Assembly: GCA_938027685.1 (NCBI GenBank)
Contig: CALJAM010000001.1
Coordinates: 208,393-272,392, forward strand
Origin: an uncultured Bryobacteraceae bacterium
Lineage (GTDB): Bacteria; Acidobacteriota; Terriglobia; Bryobacterales; Bryobacteraceae
Length of the DNA: 64,000 nucleotides
Direction of reading: 5' to 3'
This document shows positions 1-7,713 of the stretch, in pieces. Both the position numbers and the translations under genes were made by a program. The notes beneath the pieces were generated by a model. The model saw only the letters and a program-made list of their open reading frames with translations, had not been told where the DNA came from and searched no databases. How positions within the stretch are numbered: the first letter of the stretch is position 1; each line of letters starts with the position of its first letter.

Positions 1-1
1 C

Positions 2-136
2 GTCAACCGCTACTTCGAGACCACGCCGCTCGATCTCTTCCAAGGGCTCGTCACGGAGGATGGAGTCCTGAGCCCGGACGCCGTCCGCAATCAGTTGATA
101 CAGTTGCCGCTGCCGCCCGCGCTACGTGGGCTTTGA
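2..136 (+). CDS. C-terminal fragment of an unidentified protein
   Basis: An open frame enters from the left edge and ends at TGA 134-136, giving 44 residues ending in PLPPALRGL. It has no start inside the window and I do not recognise a family. It faces the URO-D-like gene on the other strand with a 14-base gap. High GC at third positions fits real coding sequence. Only the upstream sequence can identify it. Confidence 0.5.
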   Translation, partial: VNRYFETTPLDLFQGLVTEDGVLSPDAVRNQLIQLPLPPALRGL

Positions 137-150
137 AAGGCGCATGACCC

Positions 151-1095
151 TCAGGCGCCCAGCACGCGCACCAGACGCATGAATTCTTCCTCGGTCGTGT
201 CGTTGGGAACCGAGCATCCGGGCGCGAGGATGAACTTGGGGCCCGCGCCTTGCGCCGCCTCGAGCCATTGCCGTCGCAGCTCCTCTTCGCTGAGGCGCCG
301 GAAGTTGCGTTCATCGAGTCCGCCCATCAACACGCCGGAGTAATTGCGCCGCATCTGATCGAAGCCGACGCCGGTGGCGTGAGTCGAATAATGAATGACG
401 CGTGCAAGCCAGCCCTTCGAGAAAAGATCCAGATAGACTTTCTCGCCATGCAGATGCAGGATGTTCAGAGGGGCCTGCCGCACGGCTTCGAGCAGCGCCT
501 TGTCGAAAGGCTCGCTGAACTTGCGGTACTCCTCCCGCGAGAGCACGGCGGCGTCGGCGTTGGCGATGGCGAGGAAGATGCCCGCGGCGCCTGCCTTCAG
601 GGCCAGTCGTGCGTGATTGATCTGGGAACGGTTGATGGCTTCCAGCGCGTCGAGCAGTGCCTGCGGCTTCTCATGCATGAGCCGGCGGACTTCGGCCGGC
701 GAGGAGAGCTTCTCAGCCTGGTTCCAGGAGTTGAAGATGGTTTCCACGAAGTAGTTGCGCCCGGCCAGTCCCTGCCGTATGAGCTGGAGCGCACGCACCT
801 GTTGAGGAAAGGGATTCGCGTGCACGGGAACCTTCCACCATTCGCCCCTGGGACTGGGAAAGGGGTAGTCGGACATGACCTTGACCAGGTCGGTCCGATA
901 CTTGCGGTGGAAATCCAGGGTGGCGTGGGCATGGCGCTCGCCGGGCTCTTTCTCCAGGCCGAAATGATGCCAGAAGCTGAACGGGGGGCGGTCGAGATCG
1001 GCGCCCGCCAGCGCGCGATCCACGCGCTGGCGGCCGGTAAGCCGTGCCGGCGCGGCTGCGGCGGCGGAAATCAGGAACTGGCGTCGCGAGAGCAT
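151..1095 (-). CDS. Exported uroporphyrinogen decarboxylase-like (URO-D superfamily) protein
   Basis: 314 residues. The N-terminus carries a twin-arginine motif (SRRQFL, residues 3-8) followed by an alanine-rich stretch, so export by Tat is likely. The rest matches the URO-D/MtaA-type TIM barrel: PFSFWHH near residue 38, HLHGE at 214-218, and a terminal GCSVPNDT at 293-300 that corresponds to the Cys-containing motif of corrinoid-linked methyltransferases. The usual His-x-Cys zinc pair reads His-Leu-His here, while Cys293 remains. True heme enzymes are cytoplasmic and not Tat exported, so this is unlikely to be HemE. Its ATG overlaps the stop of the GlcD-like gene by one base (TGATG), so it is translationally coupled and last in the operon. 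Substrate unknown. Confidence 0.8.
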   Translation of the reverse strand: MLSRRQFLISAAAAAPARLTGRQRVDRALAGADLDRPPFSFWHHFGLEKEPGERHAHATLDFHRKYRTDLVKVMSDYPFPSPRGEWWKVPVHANPFPQQVRALQLIRQGLAGRNYFVETIFNSWNQAEKLSSPAEVRRLMHEKPQALLDALEAINRSQINHARLALKAGAAGIFLAIANADAAVLSREEYRKFSEPFDKALLEAVRQAPLNILHLHGEKVYLDLFSKGWLARVIHYSTHATGVGFDQMRRNYSGVLMGGLDERNFRRLSEEELRRQWLEAAQGAGPKFILAPGCSVPNDTTEEEFMRLVRVLGA

Positions 1096-2510
1096 CAGGC
1101 TACGGCTCCTTCACGAATGCGCACGGGCGCGAAGGCCGGAGGCAGCACCTTGCCCGGGTTGAGCAGGCCCTGCGGGTCGAACAGGCGCTGAAGGCGGGCG
1201 AAGGCGGCCAGGGTGTCGGGACCGTACATCAAAGGCATCAGGTCGATCTTCTCCAGGCCCACGCCATGTTCGCCGGTGATGGTGCCACCCAGCTCGACGG
1301 CGTAGCGGATGATCTCGGCTGCGGCCGCCCGCGCGCGATCGAACTCGCCCCTCCGCCGGGCGTCGTAGAGGATGATGGGATGCAGGTTGCCGTCTCCGGC
1401 GTGAAAGATGTTGCTGATGACGAGCCCGTAACGCTCCGAGACTTCGTGAATGAAGCGCAGCGCGGCAGGCAGGCGGGTGCGCGGCACGACGCCGTCCTGC
1501 ACGAGGTAGAAGGGACTGACGCGACCGATCGCGCCGAAGGCGTTCTTGCGTCCTTTCCAGAGCAGCTCGCGCTCGCCGGCCGAACGGGCCACGCGCACTT
1601 CCCGGCTGCGGCAGGCCCGGCAGACCTGTTCCACCTCGACGGCCTGCTCCTCGACCGCCTCCCGCAGACCCTCCAGCTCGATCAGCAGCACCGCCGCGGC
1701 GTCCTTGGGGTAGCCGGCATTCGTAGCCTCCTCGACCATGCGCAGCATGACGCCGTCCATCATCTCCAGCGCCACGGGCGTGATGGCGCGGGCCGTGATC
1801 TCGCTCACCGTGCGCGCCGCATCTTCGCTCGAATCATAAATGGCCAGAAGTGTTTTGACATGCTCGGGCAGGCGCATGAGCCGCAGCACGACTCTGGTGA
1901 CCAGCGCCAGGGTGCCTTCCGAGCCGACCACCAGCGAGGTCAGGTCGTACCCGGGCCGATCGGGTTCCTTGCCGCCGAGCTGCACGACCGTGCCGTCAGC
2001 CAGCACGACCTCGAGGCCGAGGACGTGGTTGGTGGTTACGCCGTAAGCCAGCGTATGCGGGCCGCTGGCGTTCTCGGCCACGTTGCCCCCGATCGTGCAG
2101 GAGCGCTGGCTGGAGGGATCGGGAGCGAAGAAGTACCCACGCCCCTGCACTGCCAACGTCACGTCCAAGTTGGCGACACCGGGCTCCACCACCGCGCGTT
2201 CGTTCTCCAGGTCGAGTTCGAGGATTCGATTCATGCGCGTAAAGGCGACCACGAGGCCGCCGTTGGCCGGCACTGATCCCCCGCTCAGACCGGTCCCGGC
2301 ACCACGTGCCGTCACCGGGACGCCGTAGCGAGCGGCGATCCGCACGACGGCGGCCACCTGCTCGGTCGAGCGCGGGAAGACGACCATCTCGGGCCGCCCC
2401 CTGTCCGGGCTGCCGTCGTATTCATAGAGCACCAGATCCTCGGGTGCGTCCAGGTAGCCGCCCGGCCCCAGCAACCGGGCCAATTCCCGCCGAGCCTCAC
2501 GCGGAATCAT
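1095..2510 (-). CDS. FAD-binding oxidoreductase, GlcD/glycolate-lactate oxidase type
   Basis: 471 residues from the ATG at 2510, which forms an ATGA overlap with the preceding thioredoxin gene; a longer upstream reading frame has no family similarity. The N-terminal half is an FAD_binding_4 (PCMH) domain with VTARGAGTGLSGG, TIGGNVAENASGPH and VVGSEGTLALVT. The C-terminal half is the FAD-linked oxidase C domain with the FHAGDGNLHP and GEHGVGLEKI motifs seen in GlcD and D-lactate dehydrogenases. The family oxidises 2-hydroxy acids such as glycolate or D-lactate and passes electrons to partner subunits or quinone. No glcE or glcF partner lies nearby, so it may be a stand-alone dehydrogenase. The substrate cannot be read from sequence. 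Confidence 0.88.
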   Translation of the reverse strand: MIPREARRELARLLGPGGYLDAPEDLVLYEYDGSPDRGRPEMVVFPRSTEQVAAVVRIAARYGVPVTARGAGTGLSGGSVPANGGLVVAFTRMNRILELDLENERAVVEPGVANLDVTLAVQGRGYFFAPDPSSQRSCTIGGNVAENASGPHTLAYGVTTNHVLGLEVVLADGTVVQLGGKEPDRPGYDLTSLVVGSEGTLALVTRVVLRLMRLPEHVKTLLAIYDSSEDAARTVSEITARAITPVALEMMDGVMLRMVEEATNAGYPKDAAAVLLIELEGLREAVEEQAVEVEQVCRACRSREVRVARSAGERELLWKGRKNAFGAIGRVSPFYLVQDGVVPRTRLPAALRFIHEVSERYGLVISNIFHAGDGNLHPIILYDARRRGEFDRARAAAAEIIRYAVELGGTITGEHGVGLEKIDLMPLMYGPDTLAAFARLQRLFDPQGLLNPGKVLPPAFAPVRIREGAVA

Positions 2511-3028
2511 GATTCCTCCAGCAGGCGCCGTATGCGTTCCATCATGGCGGCCTCGGTCCAGTCCGCCGGTCCGATGATTTTTTCGCGCACGCGTCCGCGA
2601 CGATCGATCAGGTACGTCTCCGGGAACTTGAACGTGCCGTAACGTGAGCTGATCCGTGCTTCCGGGTCGCGCGCCGTCAGGAAGGAGACTCGGGCCCGCT
2701 CCAGGAACCGGCGGTAGGCATCGCTGTCGCGATCGACGCTGATGCCGAGGACGACAAGGCCGGAGGATGCGAACCGCTGCTGGAGCCTGTCGAGTGAGGG
2801 CATCTCTTCGATGCAGGGTGGGCACCAGGTGGCCCAGAAGTTCAGCACCAGCAATCGGCCGCCGAAATCCGAACGCGAGATCGTTCGCCCGTTGTCGGTG
2901 GTGACGCTGAAATCCGGCGCCCTGTCATTGACGCCCACCACCGGCGTGCGCAACGCCGAAACCACGCCGTAGGCAAGCAGGGCCATACAGCCTATGATTC
3001 CCACCTTCAGCGCCCTTTCCAGCTTCAA
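2507..3028 (-). CDS. Membrane-anchored thioredoxin-like protein (TlpA/ResA type)
   Basis: 173 residues starting at TTG 3028, with a GGAGGG ribosome site upstream. One N-terminal transmembrane anchor (about residues 8-26) is followed by an AhpC/TSA-Redoxin fold with the active site WCPPC at 68-72 and the cis-proline region KFPETYLID. ResA/TlpA proteins reduce disulfides outside the cytoplasmic membrane, for example in cytochrome c maturation. Here it is the first gene of a coupled trio with the GlcD-like and URO-D-like genes, so it may serve an exported partner. A GC-rich hairpin separates it from the GH51 gene upstream. Confidence 0.88.
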   Translation of the reverse strand: MKLERALKVGIIGCMALLAYGVVSALRTPVVGVNDRAPDFSVTTDNGRTISRSDFGGRLLVLNFWATWCPPCIEEMPSLDRLQQRFASSGLVVLGISVDRDSDAYRRFLERARVSFLTARDPEARISSRYGTFKFPETYLIDRRGRVREKIIGPADWTEAAMMERIRRLLEES

Positions 3029-3044
3029 CTCCGGATGTCCCTCC

Positions 3045-3061
3045 CGCGGGCGCAGCCCGCG
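3045..3061. repeat. Short GC hairpin between GH51 and tlpA-like genes
   Basis: Perfect 7-bp inverted repeat, CGCGGGC and GCCCGCG around a GCA loop. Both flanking genes run on the minus strand. No T-run follows, so it could be an intercistronic mRNA stem or a weak terminator. Confidence 0.35.
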
Positions 3062-3089
3062 CTCCTTGTCTTTCAGGCTAGCAGAGTGT

Positions 3090-4685
3090 TCAGGCGAAGC
3101 CCAACCGCAGGACGGTATGGGATCGCGGCGGCAGCACCAGCCGCATGACGCTCGCAGCGGCAGGCGCTTCCCAGGTCTGCGGGACCACGCGTTTAGGGTC
3201 CTCGAAGGTGTTTACGGCCTTCAGATCCTTGCCCGTCAGAGTCTCGCACCCGAGCACGCGAGCGGGTGCAGGGCGCCACTCCAACCGCACCTCCCGGCTC
3301 GCATCCAAATCTCGATTGAGAATGAAGACGGCAGCTTCGCGCCTGCTTTCGTCCCAGGTAGCCGCCACATCGAGATAGGGCGTGCTTCCGACGTTAGGCG
3401 TCTCGTAGGTTTCGCACTCCAGAAGAGGATCGAGCACGGCGCCGCGCGCATGCTTGAGAGCCCAGGCGTACGGATAATAAATGGTCTGCCGCAGCACGCC
3501 GGTCTCGTTGGTCATGAGCGGCGCGATCACATTGACGATCTGCGCGATGCAACCCACCCGAACGCGGGCCGCCTGCCTGAGCAGCGTGTTCAGGCAACCG
3601 CCGACCAGCAGCGCGTCCTCCAGGTTGTAGACCTCCTCGAGCAAACGCGGCGCGAACTGGCGCTTGCCGTCGCCGCTGCGGGCGCGATACCAGACGTTCC
3701 ATTCGTCGAAGGAAAGCCACAGACGCTTGCGCGATTTGCGCAGGCCGCGCACGTAGTCGCACACGGCGACGACGTCGAGGATCTGTTGCTCCATGTCGAG
3801 ATTCAGGGCGACGAAGCGACGGCTGTCGCCGCCGGTTTCGCCAGTGTTGTTGAAATACCGGTGCAGCGAGATACCGTCCACGACGTCGTAACATTCCTCG
3901 AGCACTTCGCGATCCCATACCAGGTAAGTGGGCATGGATGGGCTGCTGGAGCCGCAGGCGATCAGTTGCAGATTACGATCTACGGCGCGCATCTGGCGCG
4001 CGGCGTCCGCGGCCTTGCGTCCATACTCGCGCGCCGGCATGTGGCCGATCTGCCAGCGGCCGTCCATCTCGTTGCCTAGACACCAGTAGCGCACGTTATG
4101 CGGCTGCGCGTAGCCGTGCTCCCGGCGCAGCTCGCTCCAGCGCGTGCCTCTTTCGACATTGCAGTACTCGACGAGCGCGGCCGCCTGAGCAGGCGTTCCC
4201 CAGCCGAGGTTGACGGCCAGCAGAGGCTCGGTTCCCACCAACCGGCACCAGGTCAGAAACTCGTTGGTGCCGAACTGGTTGGTTTCGATCGAGTTCCAAG
4301 CCAGCTCGAGCACCGTGGGGCGCTTCTCCTTCGGTCCCACCCCGTCCAGCCAGTTGTAGCCGGAGACGAAGTTGCCTCCCGGGTAGCGCACGATGGGCAC
4401 GGCCAGGTCGCGAAGCTCGCCCATGACGTCCTTGCGAAAGCCATTTTCGTCGGCCAGCTTCGAGCCTGGATCGTAGACCCCTCCGTAAACAGCGCGGCCC
4501 AAGTGTTCGAGGAAAGCCCCTAACAGGCGCCGGTCCATCACCGCCCGCCGGCGCTCCAGATCGAACACGGCGCGCGCCGGGGCTTTGGTCTGCGCCTTCC
4601 ACGTCATTCCGAATCCCGAACGCAGCACAAGGGGACTGCCGGACCAGCCCAGCCCGGCCAGCAGCTTTCTCCTGGTCAGTTTCAT
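3090..4685 (-). CDS. Exported alpha-L-arabinofuranosidase, GH51 family
   Basis: 531 residues from the ATG at 4685, chosen because a clear GGGAGGTG site lies just upstream and the protein opens with a Tat-like signal (TRRKLL, residues 4-9). The (beta/alpha)8 core shows YPGGNFVSGY near 101, the GNEMDG motif with the putative acid/base Glu206, and SFDEWNVWY with the putative nucleophile Glu328, the classic GH51 pair. The last 150 residues form the C-terminal beta domain. GH51 enzymes release terminal L-arabinofuranose from arabinan and arabinoxylan. The next minus-strand gene is the thioredoxin-like one, 61 bases downstream, so co-transcription is possible. Divergent from the pterin operon. Confidence 0.93.
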   Translation of the reverse strand: MKLTRRKLLAGLGWSGSPLVLRSGFGMTWKAQTKAPARAVFDLERRRAVMDRRLLGAFLEHLGRAVYGGVYDPGSKLADENGFRKDVMGELRDLAVPIVRYPGGNFVSGYNWLDGVGPKEKRPTVLELAWNSIETNQFGTNEFLTWCRLVGTEPLLAVNLGWGTPAQAAALVEYCNVERGTRWSELRREHGYAQPHNVRYWCLGNEMDGRWQIGHMPAREYGRKAADAARQMRAVDRNLQLIACGSSSPSMPTYLVWDREVLEECYDVVDGISLHRYFNNTGETGGDSRRFVALNLDMEQQILDVVAVCDYVRGLRKSRKRLWLSFDEWNVWYRARSGDGKRQFAPRLLEEVYNLEDALLVGGCLNTLLRQAARVRVGCIAQIVNVIAPLMTNETGVLRQTIYYPYAWALKHARGAVLDPLLECETYETPNVGSTPYLDVAATWDESRREAAVFILNRDLDASREVRLEWRPAPARVLGCETLTGKDLKAVNTFEDPKRVVPQTWEAPAAASVMRLVLPPRSHTVLRLGFA

Positions 4686-4706
4686 CCGCCGCACCTCCCT
4701 GTCCGG

Positions 4707-4719
4707 CTGTAGTCTACAG
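4707..4719. promoter_or_regulatory. Palindrome in the GH51/pterin divergent intergenic region
   Basis: CTGTAGTCTACAG is a perfect 6-bp inverted repeat around one central base, 22 bases upstream of the GH51 ATG. It is a candidate operator for a dimeric regulator. No good -35/-10 pair could be paired with it. Confidence 0.3.
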
Positions 4720-4788
4720 TAGGCGTAGCGCCGGGCGCGGAAGGCACGGCACGTGGATCCCGGCGTGCGCGGTCGGCATCTTAACTGA

Positions 4789-5226
4789 ATGGGGGTGGCT
4801 GTGCCGCCATTGCGCATAACGCGCCGGGCAGAATTCTCCGCTTCGCACTTCTGTCGGCGCGCGGAGTGGTCCGAGGAGCAGAATCGCGCCGTATACGGCG
4901 AGGCGGCCAATCCTTACGGTCACGGTCACAACTGGGTGGTCGAAGTGACGCTGGAGGGCGAGCCCGACCCCGTCACAGGAATGGTTTTCGATCTCAAAGC
5001 GCTCAAAGAGATCCTCCACAGCGAGCTCATCGAACCCATGGACCACCGGTTCCTGAATTACGAGGTTCCGCCCTTCGACCGGATCCCGCCCACGTTGGAG
5101 AACGTGGCGCTCGAAATCTGGCGTCGTCTCGAACCGCGCGTCAACGGCCTCGGCTGCCGCCTGCATGCCGTGCGCGTCTACGAAACCGAGGATTACTTTG
5201 CGGAATGCTACGGGCCGCGGACATGA
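4789..5226 (+). CDS. 6-pyruvoyl-tetrahydropterin synthase/QueD homologue lacking the catalytic Cys
   Basis: 145 residues of the T-fold PTPS/QueD family. Zinc-ligand histidines are present (FSASH with His20; GHGHNW with His45 and His47), as are the Asp85-His86 pair and the C-terminal YETED glutamate. The catalytic cysteine position, GKCNNP in its neighbour, reads GEAANP here (residues 37-42), so Cys is replaced by Ala with a Glu one position before. PTPS-III enzymes of folate synthesis are known to use Glu instead of Cys, but at a different register, so this copy may have a changed or lost reaction. It is first in the operon and overlaps the second copy by ATGA. No clear ribosome site precedes the ATG. 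Confidence 0.87.
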   Translation: MGVAVPPLRITRRAEFSASHFCRRAEWSEEQNRAVYGEAANPYGHGHNWVVEVTLEGEPDPVTGMVFDLKALKEILHSELIEPMDHRFLNYEVPPFDRIPPTLENVALEIWRRLEPRVNGLGCRLHAVRVYETEDYFAECYGPRT

Positions 5227-5651
5227 TCGTGACACGCCGCTATCGCTTCTCGGCCTCGCATCGAATGCACTCGGCCGGGTTGAGCGAGGAGGCCAACCGC
5301 GCCGTGTACGGCAAGTGCAACAACCCGTTCGGGCATGGTCACAACTACGTGCTCGAAGTCAGTGTGGGCGGATCGGTGGACGAGCGCACCGGGCGGGTGG
5401 TGGATCCGACATGCCTGGACGAGCTGGTGCGCCAGACCGTGTTGACGGCTTGGGATCATCGCAATCTCAACGTCGAGGCGGCCGAGTTTGCCGGCGAACC
5501 CGTCAGCTCGGAGAACCTGCTGCGGATCGCTTGGCGAAGGCTGGCTTCAGCCGTAGCGCGGGCTTTCCCGCATGGACCGCGGCTTGTCCGACTGCGTTTG
5601 GAAGAGACGCGACGCAACAGTTTTGAGATGATGGAAGGGGATTGGCGTTGA
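5223..5651 (+). CDS. 6-pyruvoyl-tetrahydropterin synthase / 6-carboxytetrahydropterin synthase
   Basis: 142 residues, beginning at the ATG inside the ATGA overlap with the first copy. It has all canonical residues: zinc ligands His13, His38 and His40, catalytic Cys32 in [13 protein letters not shown], and the Asp78-His79 pair. The motif spacing matches the mammalian-type PTPS rather than the shorter E. coli QueD loop. Substrate is 7,8-dihydroneopterin triphosphate made by FolE, encoded immediately downstream. The product may be 6-pyruvoyl-tetrahydropterin (biopterin-type pathway) or 6-carboxytetrahydropterin (queuosine or deazapurine pathway); no queE or queC lies in the window to decide. Confidence 0.9.
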   Translation: MIVTRRYRFSASHRMHSAGLSEEANRAVYGKCNNPFGHGHNYVLEVSVGGSVDERTGRVVDPTCLDELVRQTVLTAWDHRNLNVEAAEFAGEPVSSENLLRIAWRRLASAVARAFPHGPRLVRLRLEETRRNSFEMMEGDWR

Positions 5652-6265
5652 AGCAACACAGCAAGGGCCTCGTACAGGAACTGCCGCGGCGGCGCACGCC
5701 CGGGTCAGTAGCCGCCCTCATGGAGGAGGTGTTGCGAGAACTGGGCGAGGACCCGCAACGGGAGGGCCTGCGCCGAACGCCGGAGCGTGTGGAAAAGGCG
5801 CTGGCCTACCTGACCAGCGGCTACCGCATGAAACTCGAAGAGGTAATCAACGGCGCGCTGTTCACGGTCAAGTACGACGAGATGGTGATCGTGCGCGACA
5901 TCGAGTTCTTCAGCCTCTGCGAGCACCACCTGCTGCCCTTCTTCGGCAAGATGCACGTAGCCTACATCCCTCGCGAGAAGGTGATCGGACTGAGCAAAAT
6001 CCCGCGCATCGTGGACATGTTTGCGCGGCGTCTTCAGCTCCAGGAGCGGCTCACTCAGCAGGTAGCGCAGACGCTTCAGGACGTGCTCAATCCGCTGGGC
6101 GTGGGCGTGGTCTGCCAGGCGCGGCATTTCTGCATGATGATGCGGGGCGTCGAGAAGCAGCACTCCGGCGCCGTCACCAGCGCCATGTTGGGCGCCTTCC
6201 GCACGCGGCGGGCCACCCGCGAGGAATTCCTGTCGCTGGTTGGTCAGAGCCTCGAAGGGGCCTAA
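5648..6265 (+). CDS. folE: GTP cyclohydrolase I (FolE)
   Basis: 205 residues from TTG 5648; an in-frame TTG at 5642 is possible, but GGAAGGGG at about 5633-5640 is better spaced for 5648, which overlaps the preceding stop. The enzyme converts GTP to 7,8-dihydroneopterin triphosphate. Zinc ligands are Cys91 and His94 (SLCEHH) and Cys162 (ARHFCM), with the [10 protein letters not shown] substrate loop near 171. Length and motifs are those of a standard type IA enzyme. Third gene of the pterin operon, it supplies the substrate of both upstream synthase homologues. Confidence 0.95.
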   Translation: MKQHSKGLVQELPRRRTPGSVAALMEEVLRELGEDPQREGLRRTPERVEKALAYLTSGYRMKLEEVINGALFTVKYDEMVIVRDIEFFSLCEHHLLPFFGKMHVAYIPREKVIGLSKIPRIVDMFARRLQLQERLTQQVAQTLQDVLNPLGVGVVCQARHFCMMMRGVEKQHSGAVTSAMLGAFRTRRATREEFLSLVGQSLEGA

Positions 6266-6409
6266 CCGCCCCACTGGCGCGAGTTCTGCGACATCTGAGT
6301 CTCGGGATCTGTCCGAGCCTGGCAGACGCCTAACCGCCTAGTTGCCCGCTCCGCTACCGGATTTTCCCCCTGCCCCTCCCGGCTCGGCTGTATGGTGTGC
6401 GAGGTGGGT

Positions 6410-6427
6410 TCCCCCTACGCTTGGGGA
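6410..6427. promoter_or_regulatory. Small stem-loop just upstream of the first osmolyte gene
   Basis: TCCCC and GGGGA pair across an 8-base loop. The stem ends two bases before the AGGAGGG ribosome site (6429-6435) of the glycosyltransferase gene, a position where it could affect translation. Otherwise the 177-base gap 6266-6442 holds nothing I recognise. Confidence 0.25.
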
Positions 6428-6442
6428 TAGGAGGGCAGGCAG

Positions 6443-7690
6443 ATGGCTGACTTCTACCAGACAGGTGTCGTGGCGACGCTACACCGGCTGAATCCAAACG
6501 GTCTGGAGCGCCTTGAAAACGAATTGGAACGGTTCTCTGCCGAGCGCCCTATCGGCCTGGTGCTGCCGGCCCTGTACTCGGAGTTCGAGACTCCGGCGAT
6601 GCAGCGCATCGCGGATGAGCTCAGGTCTGTGCGCTACCTGCGCCGCGTGGTGGTGGCGCTCGGCCGGGCCCCCGAGCGGGAACAGTACGAGCGGGCGTGT
6701 TCGTTCTTCGCCGACTTTCCGACGCCCGTCACCGTGCTGTGGATCGACAGCCCGCGGATTCAGAATCTCTTCCGGGTTCTCGATGAAAACGGGCTTTCGG
6801 CGGGCCCCGATGGCAAGGGGCGCTCCTGCTGGCTGGCGTACGGGTTCATTCTCGCAATGGGCGATTGCGACGTGATCGCCCTGCACGACTGCGACATCGT
6901 CAATTACGATCGTCGCATGCTAGCGCGCCTGTGCTATCCCGTTGCCAACCCGAACCTGGGCTTCGAGTTCTGCAAGGGCTACTACGCGCGCGTGACGGAT
7001 CGGATGCACGGACGGGTCACGCGCCTGTTCGTCACTCCGCTCATTCGCGCCATGGAAGGCATGGCACCCGGCGCGCCTTTCCTGAAGTTCCTGGACAGCT
7101 TCCGCTATCCGCTCGCCGGCGAATTTGCCATGAAGGCTCATCTGGCCCGCATCAACCGCATCCCCGGCGATTGGGGCCTGGAGGTGGGCGTTCTGGCCGA
7201 AGTCTTCCGCAACTGCGCTCTCTCGCGCGTCTGCCAGGTGGATCTGGCCGACAACTACGAGCACAAGCACCAGGCGCTCTCGCCCGACGATCCCAACGCC
7301 GGCCTGCGCAAAATGACCGTGGATGTGGCCAAATCGCTCTTCCGCACCATGGCCGGCGAAGGCCTGGTCTTCACCCGGGATCATTTCCGCAGCCTGCAGG
7401 TGCGCTACGTCCGCCTGGCCGAAGACACCATCAACCGGTACTACGCCGATGCCCTGCTGAACGGCCTGCAGTTCGACCGTCACGCCGAAGAGCTGGCCGT
7501 GGCGACCTTTGCGCGCAGTCTCCGGCAGGCCGCCGAGGAGTATCTGGAAGATCCGTTGGGTCCGCCGCAGATCCCTAACTGGAGCCGCGTCCTTTCCGCC
7601 GTTCCCGACTTTTTCTCACACCTGCTCGAAGCGGTGGAGGCTGATGGCGGACTCGTCGCCGAGCGGGCAGGCGCTGTGGTTAGCGGTTGA
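6443..7690 (+). CDS. GT81-like glycosyltransferase, probable glucosyl-3-phosphoglycerate synthase
   Basis: 415 residues with an AGGAGGG site 7 bases before the ATG. It is a GT-A glycosyltransferase: a nucleotide-sugar fold in the first half, GKGRS at 124-128, and a metal-binding DCD at 149-151 within ALHDCDIVNYDR. The PLAGEFAM segment and the long helical C-terminus resemble bacterial GpgS enzymes, which transfer glucose from an NDP donor to 3-phosphoglycerate. It overlaps a second glycosyltransferase frame, and a phosphatase of the matching HAD type lies 2 kb away, which supports the GpgS-GpgP pathway. A mannosyl or mannosylglucosyl specificity cannot be excluded. Confidence 0.75.
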   Translation: MADFYQTGVVATLHRLNPNGLERLENELERFSAERPIGLVLPALYSEFETPAMQRIADELRSVRYLRRVVVALGRAPEREQYERACSFFADFPTPVTVLWIDSPRIQNLFRVLDENGLSAGPDGKGRSCWLAYGFILAMGDCDVIALHDCDIVNYDRRMLARLCYPVANPNLGFEFCKGYYARVTDRMHGRVTRLFVTPLIRAMEGMAPGAPFLKFLDSFRYPLAGEFAMKAHLARINRIPGDWGLEVGVLAEVFRNCALSRVCQVDLADNYEHKHQALSPDDPNAGLRKMTVDVAKSLFRTMAGEGLVFTRDHFRSLQVRYVRLAEDTINRYYADALLNGLQFDRHAEELAVATFARSLRQAAEEYLEDPLGPPQIPNWSRVLSAVPDFFSHLLEAVEADGGLVAERAGAVVSG

Positions 7691-7713
7691 GGGTCGAGGG
7701 TCGAGACGGTCGC

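Noticed and set aside
250..1191. Long plus-strand open frame opposite the URO-D-like gene
   Set aside because: It is the antisense shadow of a well-supported family member; no ribosome site or domain, and composition follows the opposite gene.
2511..2825. Upstream extension of the GlcD-like frame
   Set aside because: It lies inside the thioredoxin gene, has no family similarity, and the ATGA overlap at 2507-2510 gives a better start.
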